Part shown: positions 47,461-54,727 of the stretch, piece by piece
How the letters are laid out: every line of letters starts with the position of its first letter
Numbering within the stretch: the first letter of the stretch is position 1
From: Methylobacterium sp. Leaf117
GTDB lineage: Bacteria > Pseudomonadota > Alphaproteobacteria > Rhizobiales > Beijerinckiaceae
Length of the DNA stretch: 64,000 bases
Assembly: GCF_001422985.1 (NCBI RefSeq)
Contig: NZ_LMNL01000012.1
Span: 189,096-253,095 of the forward strand
Direction: 5' to 3'
Made by a program: the position numbers and the translations under genes
The notes under the pieces: model-generated
What the model saw: the letters and a program-made list of their open reading frames with translations, nothing else
The model's database searches: none
What the model was told of the DNA's origin: nothing

Positions 47461-48114
47461 TCACGCGTTCAGGCGGCGATAGACTTCGATGGCGTCGTTG
47501 ATGTCCTCGTAGACGATCGCGCGCCCGTTGATGATGACGATCCCCTGCTGGCACCAGGTGCGCAGGGTGTCCATGCCGTGCGAGACCATGATCACGTCGG
47601 CATTCTCGCGCCGGGCCGCGAAGGCCTCCTCGCAGCGCTTCTGGAAACGGGCGTCGCCGACCGCCGTCACCTCGTCGATGAGGTAGCAGTCGAACGGGAT
47701 CGCCATGCTCATGCCGAAGGCGAGCCGGGAGCCCATGCCCGACGAGTAGGTCTTGATCGGCACGTCGAGATAGCTGCCGAGTTCGGAGAAATCCTCGACG
47801 AATTCCAAGACCTTGCGGGGATCCTCGCCGTAGATCCGGGCCACGAAGATGATGTTGTCGCGCCCCGTCATCTGCGGGTGGAAGCCGCCGGCGAAGCCCA
47901 GCGGCCAGGACACGCGCCGATTGCGGATGACCCGCCCCTTCGTCGGCATCTCGGTTCCGGCGAGCAGCCGCAGGGAGGTCGACTTGCCGGCGCCGTTGAT
48001 GCCCAGGATGCCGTAGCTGACCCCCGGTTTCAGGGTGAACGAGACGCGCTCCAGGATCGTGCGGCGGTGCCCGTCCGTCCGGTAGATCTTGGTCACGTTG
48101 TCGAAGCGGATCAC
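47461..48114 (-). CDS. kpsT: capsule polysaccharide ABC exporter ATPase (KpsT type)
   Basis: A 217-residue ATPase that energises export of a capsular or surface polysaccharide. Walker A GINGAGKS, signature YSSGMGSRLAFGMSM and Walker B YLIDEVTAVGD are present, and the C-terminal SHGMDTLRTWC switch-His region is retained. GTG 48114 (VIRFDNVTKIY) is chosen, giving the usual KpsT length. A partner permease (KpsM) is not encoded nearby. The upstream region carries GANTC motifs and a palindrome. Confidence 0.87.
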   Translation of the reverse strand: MIRFDNVTKIYRTDGHRRTILERVSFTLKPGVSYGILGINGAGKSTSLRLLAGTEMPTKGRVIRNRRVSWPLGFAGGFHPQMTGRDNIIFVARIYGEDPRKVLEFVEDFSELGSYLDVPIKTYSSGMGSRLAFGMSMAIPFDCYLIDEVTAVGDARFQKRCEEAFAARRENADVIMVSHGMDTLRTWCQQGIVIINGRAIVYEDINDAIEVYRRLNA

Positions 48115-48425
48115 GGCTGAGGAGGGCTCCCGACGGCGCGGCCGGCCCGATCGCGGGCGCGGACAGCACGTCACCGCGACGGGATCGCCGACAAAAGCGG
48201 CGAATCTGAGAAAGGGCACCCCGACCGGGCAGCGCCCCCCGCGCTCGTCCGAGGGAATTCCGAGGTCCCAATTCCAAGATTCTTCGGTCGCGATTCCGAG
48301 AAGAATCGACAGCTTTGCCGTTCGGAGGCTTGCACGCCGCGGGTGCGGCTTGTACACGACGCCTCCCGGCGCCCTCGCGAAGCCCGGTCGCCCGAGCGGC
48401 GGCTGTGAGACGCAGGCCCGGGACC
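48115..48425. promoter_or_regulatory. kpsT upstream region with GANTC sites and palindrome
   Basis: A 311-nt stretch between kpsT and tRNA-Ser. GANTC occurs at 48202-48206, 48278-48282, 48292-48296 and 48303-48307. The last three lie within one 30-nt palindrome (48278-48307, arms GATTCTTC and GAAGAATC, 14-nt spacer). No other gene was recognised. Confidence 0.5.
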
Positions 48426-48515
48426 GGAGGGGTGGCCGAGTGGTTGAAGGCGCACGCCTGGAAAGTGTGTATACCGGAAACGGTATCGCGGGTTCGAATC
48501 CCGCTCCCTCCGCCA
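48426..48515 (+). tRNA. tRNA-Ser(GGA)
   Basis: A 90-nt cloverleaf including an encoded CCA (48513-48515). The acceptor stem GGAGGGG pairs with TCCCTCC. The D-arm region has GGCCGAGTGGTTGAAGGC, the anticodon is GGA in CTGGAAA, the long variable arm ATACCGGAAACGGTAT is typical of serine tRNA, and the T-loop is GGTTCGAATCC. It lies on the opposite strand to kpsT. Confidence 0.97.
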
Positions 48516-49293
48516 GATGCTCGTAACCCTCTGACAGCAAACGGTTTCGGCACGCGATAGCCCGTGTGGCGTCGTCGTGTCCCGGGGATGCGACGCCGAG
48601 GGTGCGGCGCCCCTTGAATCGGCTGTCGCCCTGCGGTCGTCGGTCCGTGCGCCTGCGGGTTCTCACCGCTCTCATGGCGAGCGTGAAGCATCCCCATCCA
48701 GGGCCGGACAGCGCTGACGCCCGCCCCGTATCTCGGCGCCGCTCCGACAGTGGCGGCGTCCGGCTTTCACGATGCGTCTGGGCCGAGGCGCGGCGGCCGC
48801 AGCCGGACGGGTCTCGCAACCAGCCTCGACCCGCCTGATGCTGTCAAAAACGCGGCGAACTCGGCGCCAGCAACGGCACCGCACCGCCTCAGTCATGCCC
48901 GCCCCACAAGCCTTCAGCTCGCAACCAGAACGCGAACTTGTAAGTTGATTCCCGTCTTCGCAGGCTTCAACGGCGTATTTGAACCGCACTCTGCGATGCG
49001 ATCCCGGGGCGATACTACGTAGGTGCGGCACAATCATGCGCCTGCGCAGTCCATCCGGACTGAACCCTGTCCAGATCTGCAAATTTTCTTAGGCTGAACC
49101 GATTTCCTCTTTCAAATATGGGCGCGCCGCCCTAACTTGGTTAACGAAACGTTTTCGTGGACGGGGCCGATGAACTCCCGGGAGGGCGGCTCGTGATCGG
49201 CGGCTTTCTCTGCCTGTAAGCAACTCAAGTTCCGGTTCTTCGCCAGAAATGAGAGGTCATTGCTTCGTCAACACTCGGTAGGACGTCGGCTGG
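48516..49293. other. 778-nt gene-poor stretch after tRNA-Ser
   Basis: It contains no reading frame with family resemblance. Short open frames on both strands are low complexity. Base composition becomes AT-richer near 49080-49160 (for example GCAAATTTTCTTAGG, CTTTCAAATATG). An inverted repeat ACGAAA-CGT-TTTCGT (49144-49158) sits beside a TTAAC, about 150 nt before the glycosyltransferase start. It probably holds that gene's promoter. No attachment site or integrase was found. Confidence 0.5.
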
Positions 49294-50553
49294 ATGAAGG
49301 TTGTTTGGATCAGCGGCCTTATTCCGCTCCCATTGACTGCCGGTGATCGGGTCTATTCTGCCCGTTTCGCGGAAGCCGTCGGCGCAGCCGGGGCAAATGT
49401 CTATCTCCTCGGTCTCAGTTCCGGAGACGGGCCGGACGATGCGGACAGCCTCGGGTCGGACGTCATCTTGCTGCCCGTCCACACGGCGCAGCGCGGGCGG
49501 CCGCGCGCCGTCGTCAGCCGGCTGCCCATCGTCACGGCGCGCTGCTCGCCCAGGACCATCCGCAAGCGGATGCTGTGCCTGCTGGCGGAGGAAGAGCCCG
49601 ACGTCGTCGTGATCGACAATTATGCGGCGGGCTGGGTACTGCGGAACCTCGCCTGCGTGCCCGAAAGCCGGTTCAAGCTCGTCTACATCGCCCATAACGA
49701 CGAAGAGCAGGTCGCCCGCGACATCGCGCAGGCCTACCGGGGCAACACGCTGAAGAAGCTCGTCCTGGCGGCGAATGCGCTCAAGGTCGCCCATCTGGAG
49801 CGCAAGCTGCTCCACGCGGCGGACCTCGTGGTCACGCTCACGGGCAGGGATGCCGAGATGTTCAAGCCGCGCCTGGCGGGCGCCGATGTGCTCGTCGTGC
49901 CCCCGGGGTTCGCCGGAGAACGGGTGGCCGCGCGGCGGATCGATGCCGCGGTTCCGCGCCGGGTGGTGATGCTGGGCTCCCTGCGATGGCTGCCCAAGAA
50001 GATGAACGTCGCCGCCTTCCTGACCGCCGCCGACGCGATCCTGGCCTCGGCCGGCGTCGAGCTGCACCTGGTCGGCGACGTCTCGGCCGCGTTCCGGGCC
50101 GAATGGGAAGGGCAACTCCGCGCGACCCGCTTCCTCGGCTTTGTCGAGGACGCGGAGCAGGTGATGGCGCAAGCCCGTCTGGGGCTCATCGTCGAGGCCG
50201 TCGGCGGCGGCTTCAAGCTGAAGGTGTTGGACTACATCTTCAATCGTCTTCCCGTGGCGGCCCTGGAGGGCTCGTTCGAGGGCGTTCCGGACGCCATCAT
50301 GGACCATTGCCTGCTGGCCGGGGATGGCGCGGAGCTGGCCCGCAAGATCGTCGATGTCATCGACGACTTCCCGCGTCTGAACGCGATGCAGGAAGGCAGC
50401 TTCGCCGCCGCTTCGGGCACCTTCGACTGGAGCGAGAACGGCCGGCAGTTCCTGGACGTCCTCGAGTCCCTCGCCCCGGCCGGCCGGTACAGGGTTTCTT
50501 CGTCGGCCTCGTCTTCGGCCCCATCTTCGGCTCCGTCTTCGGCCGGATCCTGA
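49294..50553 (+). CDS. glycosyltransferase, GT4-like family
   Basis: A 419-residue GT-B-type glycosyltransferase. The N-terminal part begins MKVVWISGLIPLPLTAGDRVYS and includes VVIDNYAAGWVLRNLA. The C-terminal nucleotide-sugar domain contains VVMLGSLRWLPKKMNV (about 229-244) and KVLDYIFNRLPVAALEG. The donor and acceptor are unknown; surface polysaccharide synthesis is likely, given the nearby capsule export genes. The C-terminal 20 residues are a Ser/Ala/Pro repeat (SSAPSSAPSS), an odd low-complexity end. ATG 49294 is used. Confidence 0.85.
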   Translation: MKVVWISGLIPLPLTAGDRVYSARFAEAVGAAGANVYLLGLSSGDGPDDADSLGSDVILLPVHTAQRGRPRAVVSRLPIVTARCSPRTIRKRMLCLLAEEEPDVVVIDNYAAGWVLRNLACVPESRFKLVYIAHNDEEQVARDIAQAYRGNTLKKLVLAANALKVAHLERKLLHAADLVVTLTGRDAEMFKPRLAGADVLVVPPGFAGERVAARRIDAAVPRRVVMLGSLRWLPKKMNVAAFLTAADAILASAGVELHLVGDVSAAFRAEWEGQLRATRFLGFVEDAEQVMAQARLGLIVEAVGGGFKLKVLDYIFNRLPVAALEGSFEGVPDAIMDHCLLAGDGAELARKIVDVIDDFPRLNAMQEGSFAAASGTFDWSENGRQFLDVLESLAPAGRYRVSSSASSSAPSSAPSSAGS

Positions 50554-50746
50554 TCCAGGCCGCCTGACGTCCCGATCCGCGAGCCGCAAGACGCCGTCGG
50601 TGGCCAGAGGTCAGGATGCGAGACGGCCCGGAAGCGCCCCGCCGCCACAGACCGCACGCCCGCGGCCCGTCCCGTAGGGGCCTCGATCCGGACTGGACAG
50701 ACATTCGAAATCCGGCCTAGTCTTGCTGAAAGTCTGCCGCTAAGGG

Positions 50747-50768
50747 GGATAAAGCCCGCGCTTTATCC
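50747..50768. promoter_or_regulatory. perfect hairpin before the DsbA-like gene
   Basis: The arms GGATAAAGC (50747-50755) and GCTTTATCC (50760-50768) pair over 9 bp with loop CCGC, 53 nt before the start codon at 50821. It is an operator- or terminator-like element. Confidence 0.55.
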
Positions 50769-50820
50769 GACTTTTCAAATTGTCTCGGTGCGCCTCAGGC
50801 CATAAGGCGTGTGCTGATCC

Positions 50821-51468
50821 ATGCATCTCACCTATCTGTTCGATCCCCTGTGCGGCTGGTGTTACGGCGCGAGTCCCGCATTGGCCTGGCTCGCCCAACG
50901 GGAGGGTGTCGAACTGCGGCTCGCGCCCACAGGCCTGTTCGCCGGCGATGCGGCCCACCCGATGGATGCGGCCTTCGCCGGCTACGCCTGGCAGAACGAT
51001 CAGCGCATCGCGGCGCAGACCGGGCAGGTGTTCTCCGAAGCCTATCGCGCCCTGATCTTCGAGACCTCCGGCCTCGTGTTCGACTCGGCCGCGACCACCC
51101 TGGGCGTCGTGGCGATCGGGCTGACCGCGTCCGGCTCCGAGACCGAGGGGCTGAGGGCGCTGCAGCAGGCCCGCTACGTCGAGGGACGGAATACCGCGGA
51201 CCGTTCCGTCGTGGCGGATGTGCTGACCCGGGCCGGCTTCGCCGAGGCTGCCGCACGGGTGACGGCGTCCGACGAAACGCTCCGCGACAGCGGCCGCCGC
51301 CGGATCGACGCCGCGCGCCGGATGATGGCGCAGTTCGGGGTCCGGGGTGTTCCCGCCCTCGTCATCGCGGACGGGCGCGGCGCCCGGCTGATGCCGAGCG
51401 GCGTTCTGTTCGGCGACCGGGAGGGGCTGGCCGCCGAGCTTCAGGCAGGATCAGGGGGATCATCATGA
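50821..51468 (+). CDS. DsbA-family thioredoxin-fold protein
   Basis: A 215-residue thioredoxin-superfamily protein with a redox motif CGWC at Cys 11 and 14 (LFDPLCGWCYGA) and the DsbA helical insertion, then the cis-Pro region RGVPALVIADG (about 177-187). It has no signal peptide, so it is a cytosolic FrnE/DsbA-like oxidoreductase rather than periplasmic DsbA. It overlaps the next gene by 4 nt (ATGA at 51465-51468), indicating coupling with the MBL-fold protein. A perfect hairpin lies 53 nt upstream. Confidence 0.87.
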   Translation: MHLTYLFDPLCGWCYGASPALAWLAQREGVELRLAPTGLFAGDAAHPMDAAFAGYAWQNDQRIAAQTGQVFSEAYRALIFETSGLVFDSAATTLGVVAIGLTASGSETEGLRALQQARYVEGRNTADRSVVADVLTRAGFAEAAARVTASDETLRDSGRRRIDAARRMMAQFGVRGVPALVIADGRGARLMPSGVLFGDREGLAAELQAGSGGSS

Positions 51469-52301
51469 CGCAGACCGCCACGGCGCCCGAAACCGGATTG
51501 CGCTGGACCCACTTTCCCGCCGGGCCGGACGGCTTCTATCGGGCCCCGGTCCTGGTCGAAGGGCCGACCGAGGCGATCCTGATCGATGGCGGGTTCACCT
51601 TTTCCGACGGTCGCGCCCTCGCGGAGGCGATCGCCGCCACGGGCAAGCGGCTGACCACGATCTATGTCAGCCAGTCGGACCCGGATTATTACTTCGGCCT
51701 GACGCCGGTCTGCCACGCCTTCCCCAAGGCGCGGGTGCTCGCCGCCTCCGCCACGGTGGCGGCCATCGCCGCCTCGGTCGACAAGAAGATCGCCGCCTGG
51801 GGGCCGCAGCTCGGAACCAACGGCCCGCAGACCCGGGACGGGACGGTGATGCCGGAGGCGTTCGACGGGGCTGCCCTCGCGGTCGATGGCGAGCGGGTGG
51901 AGATCGTGCCAGCCGCCGGTCTGCCCAACCGGCGCACCCTGTTCGTGCCGGCGCTGAACGCGGTGTTCGGCGGCGTCCTGATCTTCTCCGGCGTCCATGT
52001 CTGGACCGCCGACACGCAGAGCCCGAAGGCACGCGCCGCCTGGATCGCCGAACTCGATCGCATCGCCGCCCGCCGACCCGTCGTCGTGGTGCCGGGCCAT
52101 CAGGTGCCGGACGCGGCGACCGACGCGTCAGCCCTCGCCTTCACCCGGGCCTACCTCCTGGCCTTCGAGGAAGAATTGGCCAAGGGCGGCGATGCCGCCG
52201 CGCTGACCGCGGCGATGCAGGCCCGGTTCCCGGGCCTCGGCATGGGCATCGCCCTCGACATCGGCGCCAAGGTCGCCACCGGTGCGATGAGCTGGGGCTG
52301 A
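51465..52301 (+). CDS. MBL-fold protein with degenerate metal-ligand motif
   Basis: A 278-residue protein with a metallo-beta-lactamase-like fold. AILIDGGFTFSDGRAL (about 37-52) corresponds to the first strand region, YVSQSDPDYYFGL (about 67-79) is at the position of the canonical HxHxDH motif, and VVVPGHQVPD near the C-terminus is retained. The site reads Q-S-D-P-D-Y instead of H-x-H-x-D-H, so binuclear zinc binding is doubtful. The substrate is unknown. ATG 51465 overlaps the DsbA-like stop, and the two probably act together. Confidence 0.78.
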   Translation: MTQTATAPETGLRWTHFPAGPDGFYRAPVLVEGPTEAILIDGGFTFSDGRALAEAIAATGKRLTTIYVSQSDPDYYFGLTPVCHAFPKARVLAASATVAAIAASVDKKIAAWGPQLGTNGPQTRDGTVMPEAFDGAALAVDGERVEIVPAAGLPNRRTLFVPALNAVFGGVLIFSGVHVWTADTQSPKARAAWIAELDRIAARRPVVVVPGHQVPDAATDASALAFTRAYLLAFEEELAKGGDAAALTAAMQARFPGLGMGIALDIGAKVATGAMSWG

Positions 52302-52334
52302 GGGTGCCTCGGCTCAGGTGGTGAGGACAGCCCG

Positions 52335-53402
52335 TCAGAAGGCGTAGCGCACGGTGCAATAGGGCATCCGCTCGGCGAGCAGGGCCTTGAACCGGGCGAG
52401 CCATTGGCCCTTCCAGCCGGTGCGGTAGCGCAGGTTGGCTCCGCCGCCTTCCGAGACCTTCGCCTCCTGGATGTCGGGGCGCCACAGCAGGTCCTCGGCC
52501 TTGGGGTGCCATCCGAGATTGACCGCGTGCAGGTCGGCATTGTGGGTCAGGAGGATGATCTCCGCCTTCAGCTGCGCCCGGGCCGCCGGCCCGATGCCGT
52601 CGTCGATCGCCTCGAACAGCGCCCGCCAATCCGCCTCCCAGCCCTCGTAGAGGATCACCGGCGAGAAATTGACGTGGACCTCGTAGCCGGCGGCGACGAA
52701 GTCGTCGATCGCGGCAATGCGCTCCGGGATCGGGGCGGTGCGGACATCGACGATGCGGGCGATGCGCTCCGGCATCAGCGAGAAGCGGATCCGGGTCTTG
52801 CCCTGCGGATCGTAGGCGAGGAGGTCCCGGTTCACCGCCTTGGTGGCGAAGGAGGCCTTGGCGTTGGGCAGGTCGCGGAACAGGCCGACGAGGTCGCGCA
52901 CAGTGTCGCTGACCATGGCGTCGACGGACAGGTCGCCGTTCTCGCCGAGGTCGTAGACCCAGTGCGCGGCGTCGATGGTGTCGGGCTCGGTCAGCGGCCC
53001 CTGGCGGGCGGCGTGGCGGGCGATGGCGGCGGCCACCGCCTCGACATTGACGAACAGCGAAATCGGGTTGGCGAAGCCCTTGCGCCGGGGCACGTAGCAA
53101 TAGGCGCAGGCCATGGCGCAGCCGTTCGAGGTCGAAGGCGCGATGAAGTGGGCGCTGCGCCCGTTCGGACGCATCGCCAGACCCTTCTTCACACCGAGCA
53201 CCAGCGTCGATCGCTTGATCCGCACCCAGTCCTCCACCGACCCCGCATTGCCGTGCAGGCTCGGGATGTTCCAGTGCGAGGGCACCACGATGCGCTCGGC
53301 CGCGGGGAAGCGATCGAGAATCTCCCGACCCCGCGAAAAGTCCGGCACCGCCGGCTCGTGGTAGATGGTGCTGACGTCGAGGAGTTCGCGGGCGCGCGCC
53401 AT
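52335..53402 (-). CDS. SPL-family radical SAM protein
   Basis: A 355-residue radical SAM protein resembling spore photoproduct lyase. The cluster motif CxxxCxxC is at about Cys 95, 99 and 102 (CAMACAYCYVPRRKG). NFSPVILYEGWEADWRAL and the C-terminal WRPDIQEAKVSEGG match the non-spore-former SPL branch. Alphaproteobacteria do not form spores, so the substrate is unknown; repair of a DNA photoproduct is possible but unproven. ATG 53402 is used. It converges with the MBL gene at 33 nt. Confidence 0.85.
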   Translation of the reverse strand: MARARELLDVSTIYHEPAVPDFSRGREILDRFPAAERIVVPSHWNIPSLHGNAGSVEDWVRIKRSTLVLGVKKGLAMRPNGRSAHFIAPSTSNGCAMACAYCYVPRRKGFANPISLFVNVEAVAAAIARHAARQGPLTEPDTIDAAHWVYDLGENGDLSVDAMVSDTVRDLVGLFRDLPNAKASFATKAVNRDLLAYDPQGKTRIRFSLMPERIARIVDVRTAPIPERIAAIDDFVAAGYEVHVNFSPVILYEGWEADWRALFEAIDDGIGPAARAQLKAEIILLTHNADLHAVNLGWHPKAEDLLWRPDIQEAKVSEGGGANLRYRTGWKGQWLARFKALLAERMPYCTVRYAF

Positions 53403-53525
53403 GGGCCTTCGGGCTGTCGGGCTTTCCGGACCGCCGGCGGCCGATCCACAGCCCGGCAACGCGCCGCGACGGCGAGCGCTCCGTCGAAAGGGCGATCCGT
53501 CAGAAAGGCGATCCGCGCGCGACCC

Positions 53526-54311
53526 CTACAGGCGGGCCAGCAGTTCGGCCTTCTTGGCGTTGAACTCGGCCGCCGTCAGGATGCCCTTGCGCTGAAGCTC
53601 CGACAGCCGCTCGATGGTCGTCAGCACGTCGCCGGCCGGTGCTGCCGCGTGTGAATCGGTCGATGCCGGTTCGGGGGCGAACGGCTCGTGTGTGAACGGC
53701 TCGGGGGCAAAAGGTTCGGGCGTCGGAGGCCGCGTCCCGGCTTGCCCCTCGCCACGCTCGGCCCCGTCGAGGCGCCGCAGGGTCGCGAGGTCGATCGCGC
53801 CGGCCGGGCCGGAGAAGCGCAGGCTCGTGCCGCCGCCCTGCTGCTGCGAAACCCCGCTGATCAGGTGGTCGTCGGTGTCGTAGATGGCGACGCCGCTCTC
53901 GGTCTCGACCACGATGCGGCGCTGGGCCGGGAAATAGGCGTAGCGCATGCCGTTCTGCGACCCGGAGGTGGCCGGCGATCCCCATTCGGCGGGCCAGAAC
54001 GGACCCGTGCCGCGTTGCGGCTCCGGCCGGTCTCCGCCGCGCGCGGGGTCGGACCAGCCCGTCGCCGGCAGCGCGGCCGCGAGGGTGGTGCACAGGGCAT
54101 CGACCCGGGCCTTGAGGTCGGTGTTGAACATGTCGCCGATCATGGTCATGCCGGAGCCGGACCATTGCCCGAACCCGCCGAGATCCGGATGGTTGAACTG
54201 CGCCATCCGGCCGTGTCCCGCCTCGAGGGCGTGGACGAGGTGGCGCACGGCATCGAGGCTGACCCGGTAGCGGTCGGCGATGGCCTGCAGCCCGTTGGGA
54301 CGATCCGTCAT
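53526..54311 (-). CDS. SHOCT-domain protein
   Basis: A 261-residue protein. The C-terminal SHOCT (short C-terminal) domain is about 229-261 (TIERLSELQRKGILTAAEFN). The N-terminal half is a conserved, glycine-rich region (DLGGFGQWSGSGMTMIGDMF, about 44-63); between them lies a Pro/Glu-rich repeat (PEPFAPEPFTHEPFAPEP). No signal peptide is evident. The function is unknown. ATG 54311 is chosen; ATG 54329 is in frame upstream. It is divergent from glgX. Confidence 0.75.
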   Translation of the reverse strand: MTDRPNGLQAIADRYRVSLDAVRHLVHALEAGHGRMAQFNHPDLGGFGQWSGSGMTMIGDMFNTDLKARVDALCTTLAAALPATGWSDPARGGDRPEPQRGTGPFWPAEWGSPATSGSQNGMRYAYFPAQRRIVVETESGVAIYDTDDHLISGVSQQQGGGTSLRFSGPAGAIDLATLRRLDGAERGEGQAGTRPPTPEPFAPEPFTHEPFAPEPASTDSHAAAPAGDVLTTIERLSELQRKGILTAAEFNAKKAELLARL

Positions 54312-54727
54312 GCCCTGGTCTCCTCGCATGGGCGGCCCACGCCGGGCCGGATGCGGTTCAAGCATGACGCAAGCCGGCACGCGACGGAAGCCGGGAGGGC
54401 CGTTCGTACAACGCTTCCTGGTACAACCCGAACCGTTACCGTGCGGGTGCAAGAGTTTGCGCCGGGCACAAGAGTTTGCGCCGGGCACAAGAGTTTGCCC
54501 CGGGTGCAAGGGTCTGCCCCGGGCGCAAGGGTCTGCGCGAGGCGTACGGGTTCGGAGATCCCGCCCGGAGTCCGGCCGCACCGGCCCGCGGCGTTGCGCG
54601 TCGCAAAAAGATTTGCGCACCGGCGGACCTTCCGAGGAAGCGTGAGCGTTCCTGTCTCGATTTTCCGAGTCCGGGCGCCGCGCAGCGTCCGGCTCGACGC
54701 ATGACCTGATCCTCGCCCGGAGCCACC
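54312..54727. promoter_or_regulatory. divergent promoter region with tandem repeats
   Basis: A 416-nt region between the SHOCT gene and glgX. It contains the 19-bp tandem array (54444-54538) and no believable gene. Confidence 0.6.
54444..54538. repeat. five 19-bp tandem repeats upstream of glgX
   Basis: Units at 54444, 54463, 54482, 54501 and 54520 each follow the pattern CGGGTGCAAGAGTTTGCGC with 1-5 changes. The period of 19 is not a multiple of 3, so the array is not a coding repeat. It ends about 190 nt before the glgX start. Confidence 0.93.

Noticed and set aside
48750..49022. A 90-codon plus-strand frame in the tRNA-Ser to glycosyltransferase gap
   Set aside because: There is no ribosome-binding site of quality, no family resemblance, and the region is not conserved-looking.
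54444..54538. A possible CRISPR-like array
   Set aside because: The repeats are directly adjacent 19-mers with no spacers, and no cas gene is nearby.
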